Translations under genes and position numbers: made by a program
Notes under the pieces: generated by a model
What the model was told of the DNA's origin: nothing
Database searches by the model: none
What the model saw: the letters and a program-made list of their open reading frames with translations, nothing else
Shown here: in pieces, positions 7,890 to 13,234 of the stretch
Numbering within the stretch: position 1 is the stretch's first letter
How the letters are laid out: each line of letters starts with the position of its first letter
DNA from: CAYTMY01 sp964618075
GTDB taxonomy: Bacteria > Bacillota > Clostridia > Eubacteriales > Anaerofustaceae
DNA: 13,234 nucleotides
Assembly: GCA_964618075.1 (NCBI GenBank)
Contig: CAZTZO010000030.1
Location: forward strand, 1 to 13,234
Reading direction: 5' to 3'

Positions 7890-8036
7890 TTAGTATGAAT
7901 AAAAAAGACCTTTAAACACAAAAAACACGGCTGCACAACGTCCGAGTGTGCCCCATGCTTGATAAAAGGTTATTTGCTTGTGTTTTTTTAAGTTACACCG
8001 TATATAATTATCGGTGTCTGAATCGTCTGTGTCCAT
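7890..8036 (-). CDS. Possible 48-aa leader ORF before the CNNM/CorC pair
   Basis: I do not recognise this peptide. It begins with an acidic MDTDDSDTDN stretch, continues with a basic patch (KKHK) and ends with a hydrophobic tail rich in Phe. Its ATG at 8036 lies about 13 bases after the predicted transcript start of a perfect consensus promoter, with a GAAAGTGAAAAG purine stretch before it. It stops 20 bases before the ATG of the first CNNM/CorC gene, so it is the first ORF of that transcript. It may be a small membrane protein, a regulatory leader peptide or chance. Codon evidence is too short to decide. Confidence 0.4.
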   Translation of the reverse strand: MDTDDSDTDNYIRCNLKKHKQITFYQAWGTLGRCAAVFFVFKGLFYSY

Positions 8037-8055
8037 CTTTTCACTTTCTAAATAC

Positions 8056-8084
8056 ATTATATGTAATATATCTATTTGTGTCAA
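8056..8084 (-). promoter_or_regulatory. Perfect consensus promoter of the CNNM/CorC operon
   Basis: TTGACA (8084-8079), a 17-base AT-rich spacer and TATAAT (8061-8056) match the housekeeping sigma consensus at all twelve positions. The transcript should start near 8049, giving a leader of about 180 bases before the first CNNM/CorC gene. The promoter sits about 12 bases from the nearest repeat array. Confidence 0.9.
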
Positions 8085-8095
8085 GATGTAGGGAG

Positions 8096-8378
8096 TTTTT
8101 TGCAAAGTGACCGGGTCAGACTGCAAAAGACGTTTTTGACGTATGCTTGGTCTGTATGTTTTTTGCAAAGTTACCGGGTCAGAATGCAAAAGCTGTTTTG
8201 CCACATGCTTGGTATGTATGTTTTTTGCAAGGTGACCGGGTCAGAATGAAAATGCGCTTTGACGCATGCTTGGTATGTATGTTTTTTGCAAGGTGACCGG
8301 GTCAGAATGAAAAACGCACTGCAAATCACTGTAAGTGTGCCTGTACTTTTGCAAAGTGACCGGGTCAGGCTGCAAAAG
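8096..8378 (+). repeat. Array A: five dyad-repeat units at 61-63 bp spacing
   Basis: Cores (GTGACCGGGTCA type) start at 8107, 8170, 8232, 8293 and 8356, so the intervals are 63, 62, 61 and 63. The second core has T in place of G (GTTACCGGGTCA). Each core is preceded by TTTTGCAAA/G and followed by GAA/GAC/GGC-TG(C)AAAA. The bases between cores are also related: three of the four share the GCTTGGT(A/C)TGTATG motif. The units are therefore full-length repeats of about 62 bp, not short repeats with unique spacers. The array fills the space between the QueG-like gene's 3' end and the CNNM/CorC promoter. Confidence 0.92.
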
Positions 8379-8388
8379 TGAAAATAAC

Positions 8389-9228
8389 TTACTTTTTCGG
8401 TATGCCGTTTTCGCAGGGTACGTCGACCTGACATTTTCCACATCCGTATCTGGGGAAGTACAGTTTTTTTGAATTGTCGAGAAAGCCGACGCATTTAACG
8501 TGGTCTTTTCCCTCCTTAAGGGTTATCGCATTTACCGGACAACGCTTTACGCAGGCAGCGCAGTTTATGCAGTAATCATAAACTCCTGAGTAATTTCGTT
8601 TTGTAGATGGGAAGGGTGCGTTAGTAATAACGCTTACAAACCGACCTGCAATTCCCTTCTCGGTGATAAGACCCTTCGACAATCCAAAGGTTCCAAGACC
8701 GCAAATATAAGCTATGTGCCTTTCTGACCAATTACTTGTAAAGCTTGCGTATTTCCACTTTCCCTGTCTGGTTTCGTCCTTGTACGTTACAGAACTAAAC
8801 CTTTCGTCCGTCATCGGTATAATAGCTTCAAATCCGTTATTAATCAAAAATTCCTTTATATCCGCACCCAGATGAATCAACAATTCCTGTCCCTCGATCC
8901 TCCCGTGAAGCCAGCCGTTCGAAGGGATATCATTGTTTGTGTAGTTGCTTTGTTTTATTTCCTTTGTAAATGGAAGAAAGAAGCTGATCACGCTCACAGC
9001 GGAATCAAGCCACTCGTATGGCATCATCATCTGAGGGCCGACTACGTCCTTTTTTATTAATTCCTTAAACAGTTCATCGTTCGCATCGCAAAATCCCACG
9101 AGAGGATTATCAAATATTTTCGTTCCCACAAGGGACGAATCTAAGGCTATATCCTTAGAAATAACATTATACTTACTCTCGCTTGTGAAGCGCGTAGCTT
9201 CCTGTGATAATTCCTTTTCAGTTATCAT
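8389..9228 (-). CDS. QueG-like (epoxyqueuosine reductase-related) iron-sulfur protein
   Basis: This 279-residue protein resembles the QueG-like ferredoxin family, whose best-known member reduces epoxyqueuosine using cobalamin and two [4Fe-4S] clusters. Visible features are an AxICGLGTFGLSKGLIT stretch (about 173-189) matching the family's AGLGxxGKxxLLI region, a classic ferredoxin motif with C220, C223, C226 and C230-P, and second-cluster ligands C246, C263, C266 and C272. It ends right after the second cluster, so it lacks the C-terminal repeat region of full-length QueG (usually over 300 aa). It may be a QueG-like reductase of unknown substrate rather than QueG. A TTG start six codons upstream (9246) is possible, but AAAGGA lies 9 bases before the ATG at 9228, so the ATG is chosen. 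The stop is 10 bases from array A. No other queuosine gene is visible. Confidence 0.85.
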   Translation of the reverse strand: MITEKELSQEATRFTSESKYNVISKDIALDSSLVGTKIFDNPLVGFCDANDELFKELIKKDVVGPQMMMPYEWLDSAVSVISFFLPFTKEIKQSNYTNNDIPSNGWLHGRIEGQELLIHLGADIKEFLINNGFEAIIPMTDERFSSVTYKDETRQGKWKYASFTSNWSERHIAYICGLGTFGLSKGLITEKGIAGRFVSVITNAPFPSTKRNYSGVYDYCINCAACVKRCPVNAITLKEGKDHVKCVGFLDNSKKLYFPRYGCGKCQVDVPCENGIPKK

Positions 9229-9285
9229 TCTTATTTTTCCTTTCAAAAATTTAAGCTGTCGGCATTTTTATCTGTTCGCATTCTA

Positions 9286-10082
9286 TTATAATTTTTGTAA
9301 AAATTTATCTATCTCGCTGTTGACCTGCTTGGGATTGTCCGCGTTGGAATTGTGAGCAGCGTCCTTTATCATTACCAATGGGAAGCCCGTTTTCTTATTC
9401 CATTCAATATTGTATTGCACTACCTTACCCGTTTTATCTTTCTCCCCACAAGCAACAAAGTCGGACAGTTTATTGTCATATCCTTGTTGTCGTCCAAAAA
9501 CCCCGCAAAACCTATGCCCATAAGATGGCACAGCTCTCTTTTCTCGTACCCTTCAAGTGCATTTAGCATGTTGTTGTAGGAATATTCGTTTGTCGTTGTC
9601 TGCTTTGCTATGGCTTTTTTTAGCGTGTTTATCGGGTATAAACGCGACATCCACTCTATTTGCCTAAGCCACCATTTGTCTGATTTTGAGTAGTAAACCT
9701 CACCGTAGGGGCAGGTGTCGATTGCTATAAATGCCCGAACGTATTTTGGGTAACGCTGTAAAAACGACTGTATTATATATCCTCCCATAGACTGACCTAT
9801 CATCACGCAGGAAGGTATATTATTTTCATCAATGATATCTTTTAGATTTGCGGCGGCATTCGAGTATGTAAAATTAATGTATGGTCTGCTCTTCGCGTGC
9901 ATAGGGGCGTCCCAAACGATGATGTTGTATTTGTCCTTGAAATAATCCGTTTGTTTATCAAAAAGAGTATGGTCGGCAGTAAGCCCGTGCAGAAAAACAA
10001 GCGTTATTTTGTTGCCGTCCAATTCATCGGATATTTGGTAATAAACGCATCCTCTCTCGCTATAGTGGTATTTTTCCTTCAT
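9286..10082 (-). pseudogene. Alpha/beta hydrolase, frameshifted near the C-terminus
   Basis: The first frame (10082 to 9420) encodes an alpha/beta hydrolase with the oxyanion-type HGLTADH segment (about 32-38), a lid-like middle region and the nucleophile elbow GQSMGG (Ser at about 97). After TLLLVG it runs out of frame and stops. The correct continuation, GEKDKTGKVV, is in another frame and runs to 9286. One extra G in the G4 run (9447-9444) would join the parts into about 265 residues. The likely catalytic acid (Asp in GEKD) and His (in DAAHNSN) both lie beyond the break, so the truncated product should be inactive. A single base in a homopolymer may also be a sequencing error. The ATG follows GGGAG at 6-base spacing. 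The substrate is unknown; aminoacrylate-type or peroxidase-type hydrolases are similar in general form. Confidence 0.85.
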
Positions 10083-10145
10083 TTGATTCTCCCTTTTGTT
10101 CGCTTATTATATTTATTATAGTACATTTTGACTTTTGTGGGGGAT

Positions 10146-10181
10146 GTTTTTTTGCAATGTGACCGGGTCAGAATAAAAAAG
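10146..10181 (+). repeat. Solitary dyad repeat in a divergent intergenic region (copy 8)
   Basis: The core GTGACCGGGTCA is at 10159-10170, preceded by a T-run and TTTGCAAT and followed by GAATAAAAAAG. The right arm has lost the TGCAAAA that would pair with the left arm, so this copy is less symmetrical. It lies between the divergent hydrolase and MerR genes, about 23 bases upstream of the MerR -35 element. Confidence 0.88.
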
Positions 10182-10203
10182 TGAAAATTAATTAATATAA
10201 TTC

Positions 10204-10234
10204 TTGACTCTAACGTTACGTCATAGTATAGAAT
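10204..10234 (+). promoter_or_regulatory. MerR-type promoter with a 19-bp spacer and operator dyad
   Basis: TTGACT (10204-10209) and TAGAAT (10229-10234) are 19 bases apart, the long spacing typical of promoters that MerR-family activators untwist. An imperfect dyad (10208-10226) with inner arms ACGT-T-ACGT lies mostly within the spacer. A 17-base spacing to TATAGA (10227-10232) is the alternative reading. The site is directly upstream of the MerR gene, which suggests autoregulation. Confidence 0.8.
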
Positions 10235-10258
10235 ACATGTTGTCAGAGGGAGGCATCA

Positions 10259-10987
10259 ATGTATACGGTACATAAAGTGAGCGAGCTGACGGGGGTAAGC
10301 GTGCGCACGCTTCACCACTACGATGCAATAGGTCTTTTACTTCCGACGGAAAAGACAACAGCAGGCTACAGGCTCTACGACGATAAAGCGCTTATTCGTT
10401 TACAGACCGTGATGTTATTTAGGGAGCTTGAATTTTCGCTTACAGAGATAAAGGTAATATTATCATCGGAAAAATTTGACGCGATAGAAGCTCTCGCAGA
10501 TCAGATCGAGCTGCTCAAATTAAAGAGAGCTCATATTGACAATGTGATTACTCTGGCTGAAAGAATAAAGAGAACAGGAGTTATGGAGATGAATTTTAGT
10601 TCGTTTGATAAAACTAAGCTGGAAGATTATGCCAAAAAGGCAAAGGAAAAATGGGGCGACACAGAAGCATATAAGGAGTACGAAAGGAAGTCAGCAGGAC
10701 GAAGCGAAGCGGCTGAAGCCGATAATGCAGAAAAAATGATGGAGATATTTAAAGAGATAGGAAAACTCAAGGATCTTGAGCCTTCAGATCAAAGGGTACA
10801 GATACTTATAAAAAAGCTGCAATGCTTCATAAGCGACAAATACTACAACTGCACACCACAGATATTATCCGGTCTTGGTCAGATGTACGCTGCAGGCGGA
10901 GAAATGACGGACAATATAAATAAAGCAGGCGGTAATGGAACAGCCGAATTCGCCGCTAAGGCTATCTTAGTATATTGTAAAGAATAA
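10259..10987 (+). CDS. MerR-family regulator with TipAS-like effector domain
   Basis: This 242-residue protein has an N-terminal MerR winged helix-turn-helix (about 1-68: YTVHKVSELTGVSVRTLHHY, then the wing around TAGYRLYDD), a long dimerisation helix (about 75-110) and a C-terminal TipAS-like domain (about 115-240). In the TipA/Mta group this last domain binds thiopeptides or other hydrophobic compounds and turns the protein into an activator. Residues KWGDTEAYKEYERK are typical of the domain. A strong GGGAGG ribosome binding site lies 5 bases before the ATG. The gene has its own 19-bp-spacer promoter and its own terminator, so it appears monocistronic. No efflux pump gene, a common target of this group, is present; the nearest divergent gene is the broken hydrolase. 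Confidence 0.93.
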   Translation: MYTVHKVSELTGVSVRTLHHYDAIGLLLPTEKTTAGYRLYDDKALIRLQTVMLFRELEFSLTEIKVILSSEKFDAIEALADQIELLKLKRAHIDNVITLAERIKRTGVMEMNFSSFDKTKLEDYAKKAKEKWGDTEAYKEYERKSAGRSEAAEADNAEKMMEIFKEIGKLKDLEPSDQRVQILIKKLQCFISDKYYNCTPQILSGLGQMYAAGGEMTDNINKAGGNGTAEFAAKAILVYCKE

Positions 10988-11028
10988 TTAAAAGCACAAC
11001 GCTTACTGTGAGAAAAAGTTATTTCTTA

Positions 11029-11073
11029 ATCTTTAGCATCCTGACTCATCGGGGTGCTAAAGATATTTTTTTT
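11029..11073 (+). terminator. Strong intrinsic terminator after the MerR gene
   Basis: A perfect 10-bp stem (ATCTTTAGCA at 11029-11038 with TGCTAAAGAT at 11055-11064), extended by a T-G and two C-G pairs, is followed by eight T residues (11066-11073). The T-run merges directly into the first repeat of array B. Confidence 0.93.
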
Positions 11074-11348
11074 ACAATGTGACCGGGTCAGACTGCAAAT
11101 AGGCAAATACACTATCCATACGTCTGCACTTTCGCAAAGTGACCGGGTCAGAATGAAAATGCGCTTTGCCACACGCTTGGTCTGTATGTTTTTTGCAATG
11201 TGACCGGGTCAGAATGAAAAAAGGCGTTTGGTTCGTGCGTTCATTGGTATCTTTTTTACAAGATGACCCGGTCAGACTGAAAAAAAGGTGTTTTGCTCGT
11301 ACTTATGCATTTGTGCTTTTGCAAGGTGACCCGGTCAGCCTGCAAAAG
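11070..11348 (+). repeat. Array B: five dyad-repeat units at 60-63 bp spacing
   Basis: Cores start at 11079, 11139, 11200, 11263 and 11326, so the intervals are 60, 61, 63 and 63. The first three have central G (GTGACCGGGTCA). The fourth is ATGACCCGGTCA and the fifth GTGACCCGGTCA, with central C. The unit after the core at 11139 is nearly identical to the unit after the core at 8232 in array A, about 3 kb away, including GAATGAAAATGCGCTTTG and the TGTATGTTTTTTGCAA end. The array lies between the MerR terminator and the 3' end of the purine permease remnant. Confidence 0.92.
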
Positions 11349-11360
11349 AAAAAGCAGTCC

Positions 11361-11380
11361 CTTCCATACCCTTCCATACC
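11361..11380 (+). repeat. 10-bp direct tandem duplication
   Basis: The decamer CTTCCATACC occurs twice in a row between array B and the 3' end of the permease remnant, and a third, diverged copy (ctctcatatt) may follow. It looks like a slippage product. Confidence 0.85.
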
Positions 11381-11383
11381 CTC

Positions 11384-11865
11384 TCATATTGTCACTATGT
11401 AAAAAGCGATAAACAATATACTCAGGATATATGTTAGGATAGGCACTTCTTTAAACTTTCCGCGCACAATTTTTATTATAGTAAATGATATAATACCGAA
11501 GGCTATACCGTCAGAAATAGAGTATGAAAACGGCATTATAGTAATTGTCAAGAAAGACGGGACAGCTTGCTCTATGTCGCTCCAATCAATATTCAAAGTG
11601 CTTTTCATCATCATTATTCCGACAATAATTAAGGCAGGTGCCGTTGCGCCGGCAGGCACGATCGAAGCAATGGGAACAAAAAACAACCTATCGCCGCAGA
11701 TATGCAAGTAGCAACCATAACGGCGCTGTAATTCATTCCCGCCATGGAAAGATAGTAGGGATTGACGAAAATGATATAAGCCATTGCAAAAAAAGTTGTA
11801 ATGCCGCCTATTATTTCTGTGCGTATACTCGAATTACGTTGTTTGATTTTAAACAATTTTTCCAT
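11384..11865 (-). pseudogene. NCS2/AzgA-type purine permease remnant with internal deletion
   Basis: Members of this family (PbuG, AzgA) are about 430-450 aa purine permeases. Here the N-terminal 60 or so residues (from 11865: KIKQRNSSIRTEIIGGITTF, FAMAYIIFVNPYYLS, VATCISAAIGC) are clearly the start of such a protein. The last 100 or so residues (to the stop at 11384: FFVPIASIVPAGATAPALII, NIDWSDIEQAVPSFL, PFSYSISDGIAFG) are clearly its end. About 250-270 central residues, including the substrate-binding helices, are missing. The two parts meet at an A6 run (plus strand, 11678-11683) in different frames, so no joined protein results. The short N-terminal ORF ends after an out-of-frame tail. 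A weak GGGA-type ribosome binding site remains before the ATG. A misassembly could mimic this, but a single clean junction suggests a real deletion. Confidence 0.9.
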
Positions 11866-11963
11866 GGAGTCTTATCCCTGTAAAACAATAGTCATTATTA
11901 CTACAATATTACCACAAAAGGTTGAAAAAACAAATTTAATATGATTTTATATAAGGATTTGTT

Positions 11964-12989
11964 TCATACAGGCTTGATGATTCCAAACAAATTTTTTACG
12001 AGCGTCAATGATTCTTCCCCCTGCGTAAGGATATAATTTATTTTGTTGTCCGATAGAAATGATAACTTGGCATAGAGTGATTTAAAGTCCTCAAAAATCA
12101 GGCTTACCTCTTCATTGTTTGATGAATATGTACAGTGAGCCAGCTGTGAGACGGAATCAAACGATATTTTACCCTTGATGGTATTTAACAATGTACTTAT
12201 TTCGCTGATATCGGGAAAGGATACCTTGCCGGTTTTTTTGTTTATGCTTGCCGCCCTCGGGTGTATCATGCAGCCGACATTTTGCGAGGCATATATCTTT
12301 GCAATATTCATAATATTACTTGAAAAGCTCTCGAAATCAAGTACGTTTCTCTCTACTATGTAGTAATACCTTCCGTCCTCATTTTTTATTCCGCCTTCCT
12401 TTAACACTCTGTAGGGAGCGCATATATCCGTTTGAATGTCGACTCCCTTAAGCGACTCTCGTATTTTTTTATAAGATGAAATTTTCTTCGGCTCGTCAAC
12501 ACTTACAAGGCAGCGCGTATACTCCTTAAAGGAAAGATCCACCAAAAGCTGTTCAAGTATATTGTCAGGCGCATATTTATCGGGATCGCTTAAATAAAAA
12601 CAAGGCGATGTGTTTGCTATTTTGCAGGCATTGATAGCCGGATAATCGTTTGCAAGCTCAAGTACTTCCTCCTTAAGAGAATATGCGTCAATATAAAGCG
12701 AAGAAGCGTTCTGTAGTAAACTGTCTGCTCCCACAAAGCTCTCTGAATTGCTTGTCGGTTTGTATATGCACGATATTTTTGCATTCGGGTGTATAAAAAG
12801 CTCTTTATCGCTGCGTGCAAGGGTTACTTCGTCAAACGACACAATACCCCCCAGAGAGAGCCATACGCTCATTCCTTCAACCGGCGACATAGCAATACTA
12901 CCGCTTACGTCCGTTATATCGCTTTTCTCACATGAAAATATCTGAGTAAGCTCATCAATGGTCTCGTTTTCTCTTAATGTATGTATCAT
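11964..12989 (-). CDS. LysM-like plus degenerate GH18-like (YaaH/SleL-type) protein
   Basis: The first 45 or so residues (MIHTLRENETIDELTQIF, then SPVEGMSVWL) follow the pattern of a LysM peptidoglycan-binding domain. The rest resembles, distantly, the GH18 fold of spore cortex-lytic enzymes such as YaaH/SleL. The clearest part is the C-terminus (about 277-312), where FDSVSQLAHCTYSSN and FEDFKSLYAKLSFL align with the family's substrate-loop and FEDARSxxAK segments. The catalytic DxxDxDxE motif is not found; the strand that should carry it reads LVSVDEP (161-167). If the assignment is right, the protein is probably not an active glycosidase and may only bind cell wall. There is no signal peptide, as in cytoplasmically made spore-coat proteins. 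An AGGG lies 12 bases before the ATG, further than ideal. The gene is divergent from tRNA-Leu. The CDS is certain; the family call is moderate. Confidence 0.65.
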   Translation of the reverse strand: MIHTLRENETIDELTQIFSCEKSDITDVSGSIAMSPVEGMSVWLSLGGIVSFDEVTLARSDKELFIHPNAKISCIYKPTSNSESFVGADSLLQNASSLYIDAYSLKEEVLELANDYPAINACKIANTSPCFYLSDPDKYAPDNILEQLLVDLSFKEYTRCLVSVDEPKKISSYKKIRESLKGVDIQTDICAPYRVLKEGGIKNEDGRYYYIVERNVLDFESFSSNIMNIAKIYASQNVGCMIHPRAASINKKTGKVSFPDISEISTLLNTIKGKISFDSVSQLAHCTYSSNNEEVSLIFEDFKSLYAKLSFLSDNKINYILTQGEESLTLVKNLFGIIKPV

Positions 12990-13080
12990 ATCAATTTTTA
13001 TCCCTTCATATTATATTTATATATATGAAAGGCGGTAATAATTTTATCCTAAAGTTGTTTTATTTTTTCATTTTATATAG

Positions 13081-13086
13081 TATAAT
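13081..13086 (+). promoter_or_regulatory. Probable -10 element of the tRNA-Leu gene
   Basis: A perfect TATAAT lies 12 bases before the mature tRNA 5' end. No good -35 is seen at the right distance; TTGTTT 20 bases upstream is the nearest candidate. Bases 12990-13080 are AT-rich and otherwise show nothing clear. Confidence 0.5.
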
Positions 13087-13097
13087 ACCCACGTAGT

Positions 13098-13184
13098 GCG
13101 GATATGGCGGAATTGGCAGACGCGCACGGTTCAGGTCCGTGTGGGGGTAGCTCCATGCAGGTTCAACTCCTGTTATCCGCACCA
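13098..13184 (+). tRNA. tRNA-Leu (anticodon CAG), CCA encoded
   Basis: The acceptor arms GCGGATA (13098-13104) and TATCCGC (13174-13180) pair over 7 bp, followed by discriminator A and an encoded CCA. The anticodon arm CACGG/CCGTG holds the loop TTCAGGT, so the anticodon is CAG and CUG leucine codons are read. A long variable arm (GGGGGTAGCTCC) marks it as a class II tRNA, as expected for Leu. The T-arm GCAGG/CCTGT encloses TTCAACT. Confidence 0.97.
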
Positions 13185-13187
13185 ACT

Positions 13188-13234
13188 ATGTCGCAGAGAA
13201 TTGATACAATGTTTGTATTCGTTCTCTGCGGCAT
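13188..13234 (+). terminator. Long hairpin after tRNA-Leu, cut by the window edge
   Basis: Arms 13188-13200 and 13222-13234 pair over 13 bases with one T-G wobble, and an inner helix ATACAA/TTGTAT (13204-13209 and 13213-13218) caps the structure. The position directly after the tRNA suggests a transcription terminator. The T-run that would confirm it lies outside the window. Confidence 0.65.

Noticed and set aside
8096..8378. CRISPR array (regular ~30-bp repeat plus ~30-bp spacer pattern)
   Set aside because: The inter-core segments are related to each other and to those of the second array, cores vary, and no cas genes are present. This is a tandem repeat family, not unique spacers.
8105..8494. 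Minus-strand ORFs with repeated SDPVTLQKTY-type peptides across array A
   Set aside because: They are translations of the DNA repeat. The 61-63 bp period shifts the frame between units, there is no ribosome binding site, and some overlap the QueG-like gene.
11166..11402. Plus-strand 78-aa ORF across array B
   Set aside because: It is made of repeat units, has no ribosome binding site, and its composition does not resemble a protein.

Overview
The window looks like a chromosomal segment of a low-to-moderate GC Gram-positive bacterium, most likely a gut-type clostridium. The signs are an AT-rich sequence, TTGACA/TATAAT-type promoters, strong GGAGG-like ribosome binding sites, occasional TTG starts, a T-box riboswitch, a TipA-type MerR regulator and rho-independent terminators. 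No phage, conjugation, CRISPR-cas or defence genes are visible. The most distinctive content is a dispersed, array-forming repeat family and three decaying or degenerate genes around it.

Layout, left to right. (1) 1-2072: one repeat copy, then a membrane-anchored Cache-PAS-GGDEF diguanylate cyclase (+), whose stop codon lies inside another repeat copy. (2) 2114-4035: a sodium:solute symporter (-) behind a complete T-box leader with its own near-consensus promoter. Promoter and leader start lie inside the 3' end of the next gene. (3) 3970-8084: a minus-strand run made of an RluA-family pseudouridine synthase, a 77-aa membrane protein, two tandem CNNM/CBS/CorC_HlyC membrane proteins, a possible 48-aa leader ORF and a perfect consensus promoter. 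(4) 8096-8378: an array of five repeat units at about 62-bp spacing. (5) 8389-10082: a short QueG-like iron-sulfur protein and an alpha/beta hydrolase broken by one missing base, both minus strand. (6) 10083-11073: a divergent, probably autoregulated MerR/TipAS regulator with a 19-bp-spacer promoter and a strong terminator. (7) 11079-11348: a second array of five repeat units. (8) 11384-12989: an NCS2 (AzgA-type) purine permease remnant with most of its middle missing, then a LysM plus degenerate GH18-like protein, both minus strand. (9) 13098-13234: tRNA-Leu(CAG) followed by a long hairpin cut by the window edge.

How the genes work together: the T-box ties the symporter to the charging of one tRNA, so it is probably an amino-acid importer (tyrosine or threonine by the visible specifier). 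The CNNM/CorC pair probably handles divalent cations or membrane ion homeostasis. The cyclase makes c-di-GMP in response to an extracellular ligand. Apart from the minus-strand run, I see no shared pathway.

The main unexplained item is the repeat: 13 copies in 13 kb, all in one orientation, with a TGACC-G/C-GGTCA core inside a larger imperfect dyad. Three copies are solitary and ten lie in two five-unit arrays of near-identical period. They sit at gene ends and between genes. All assignments here come from reading sequence and recalled family features; no database search was done.
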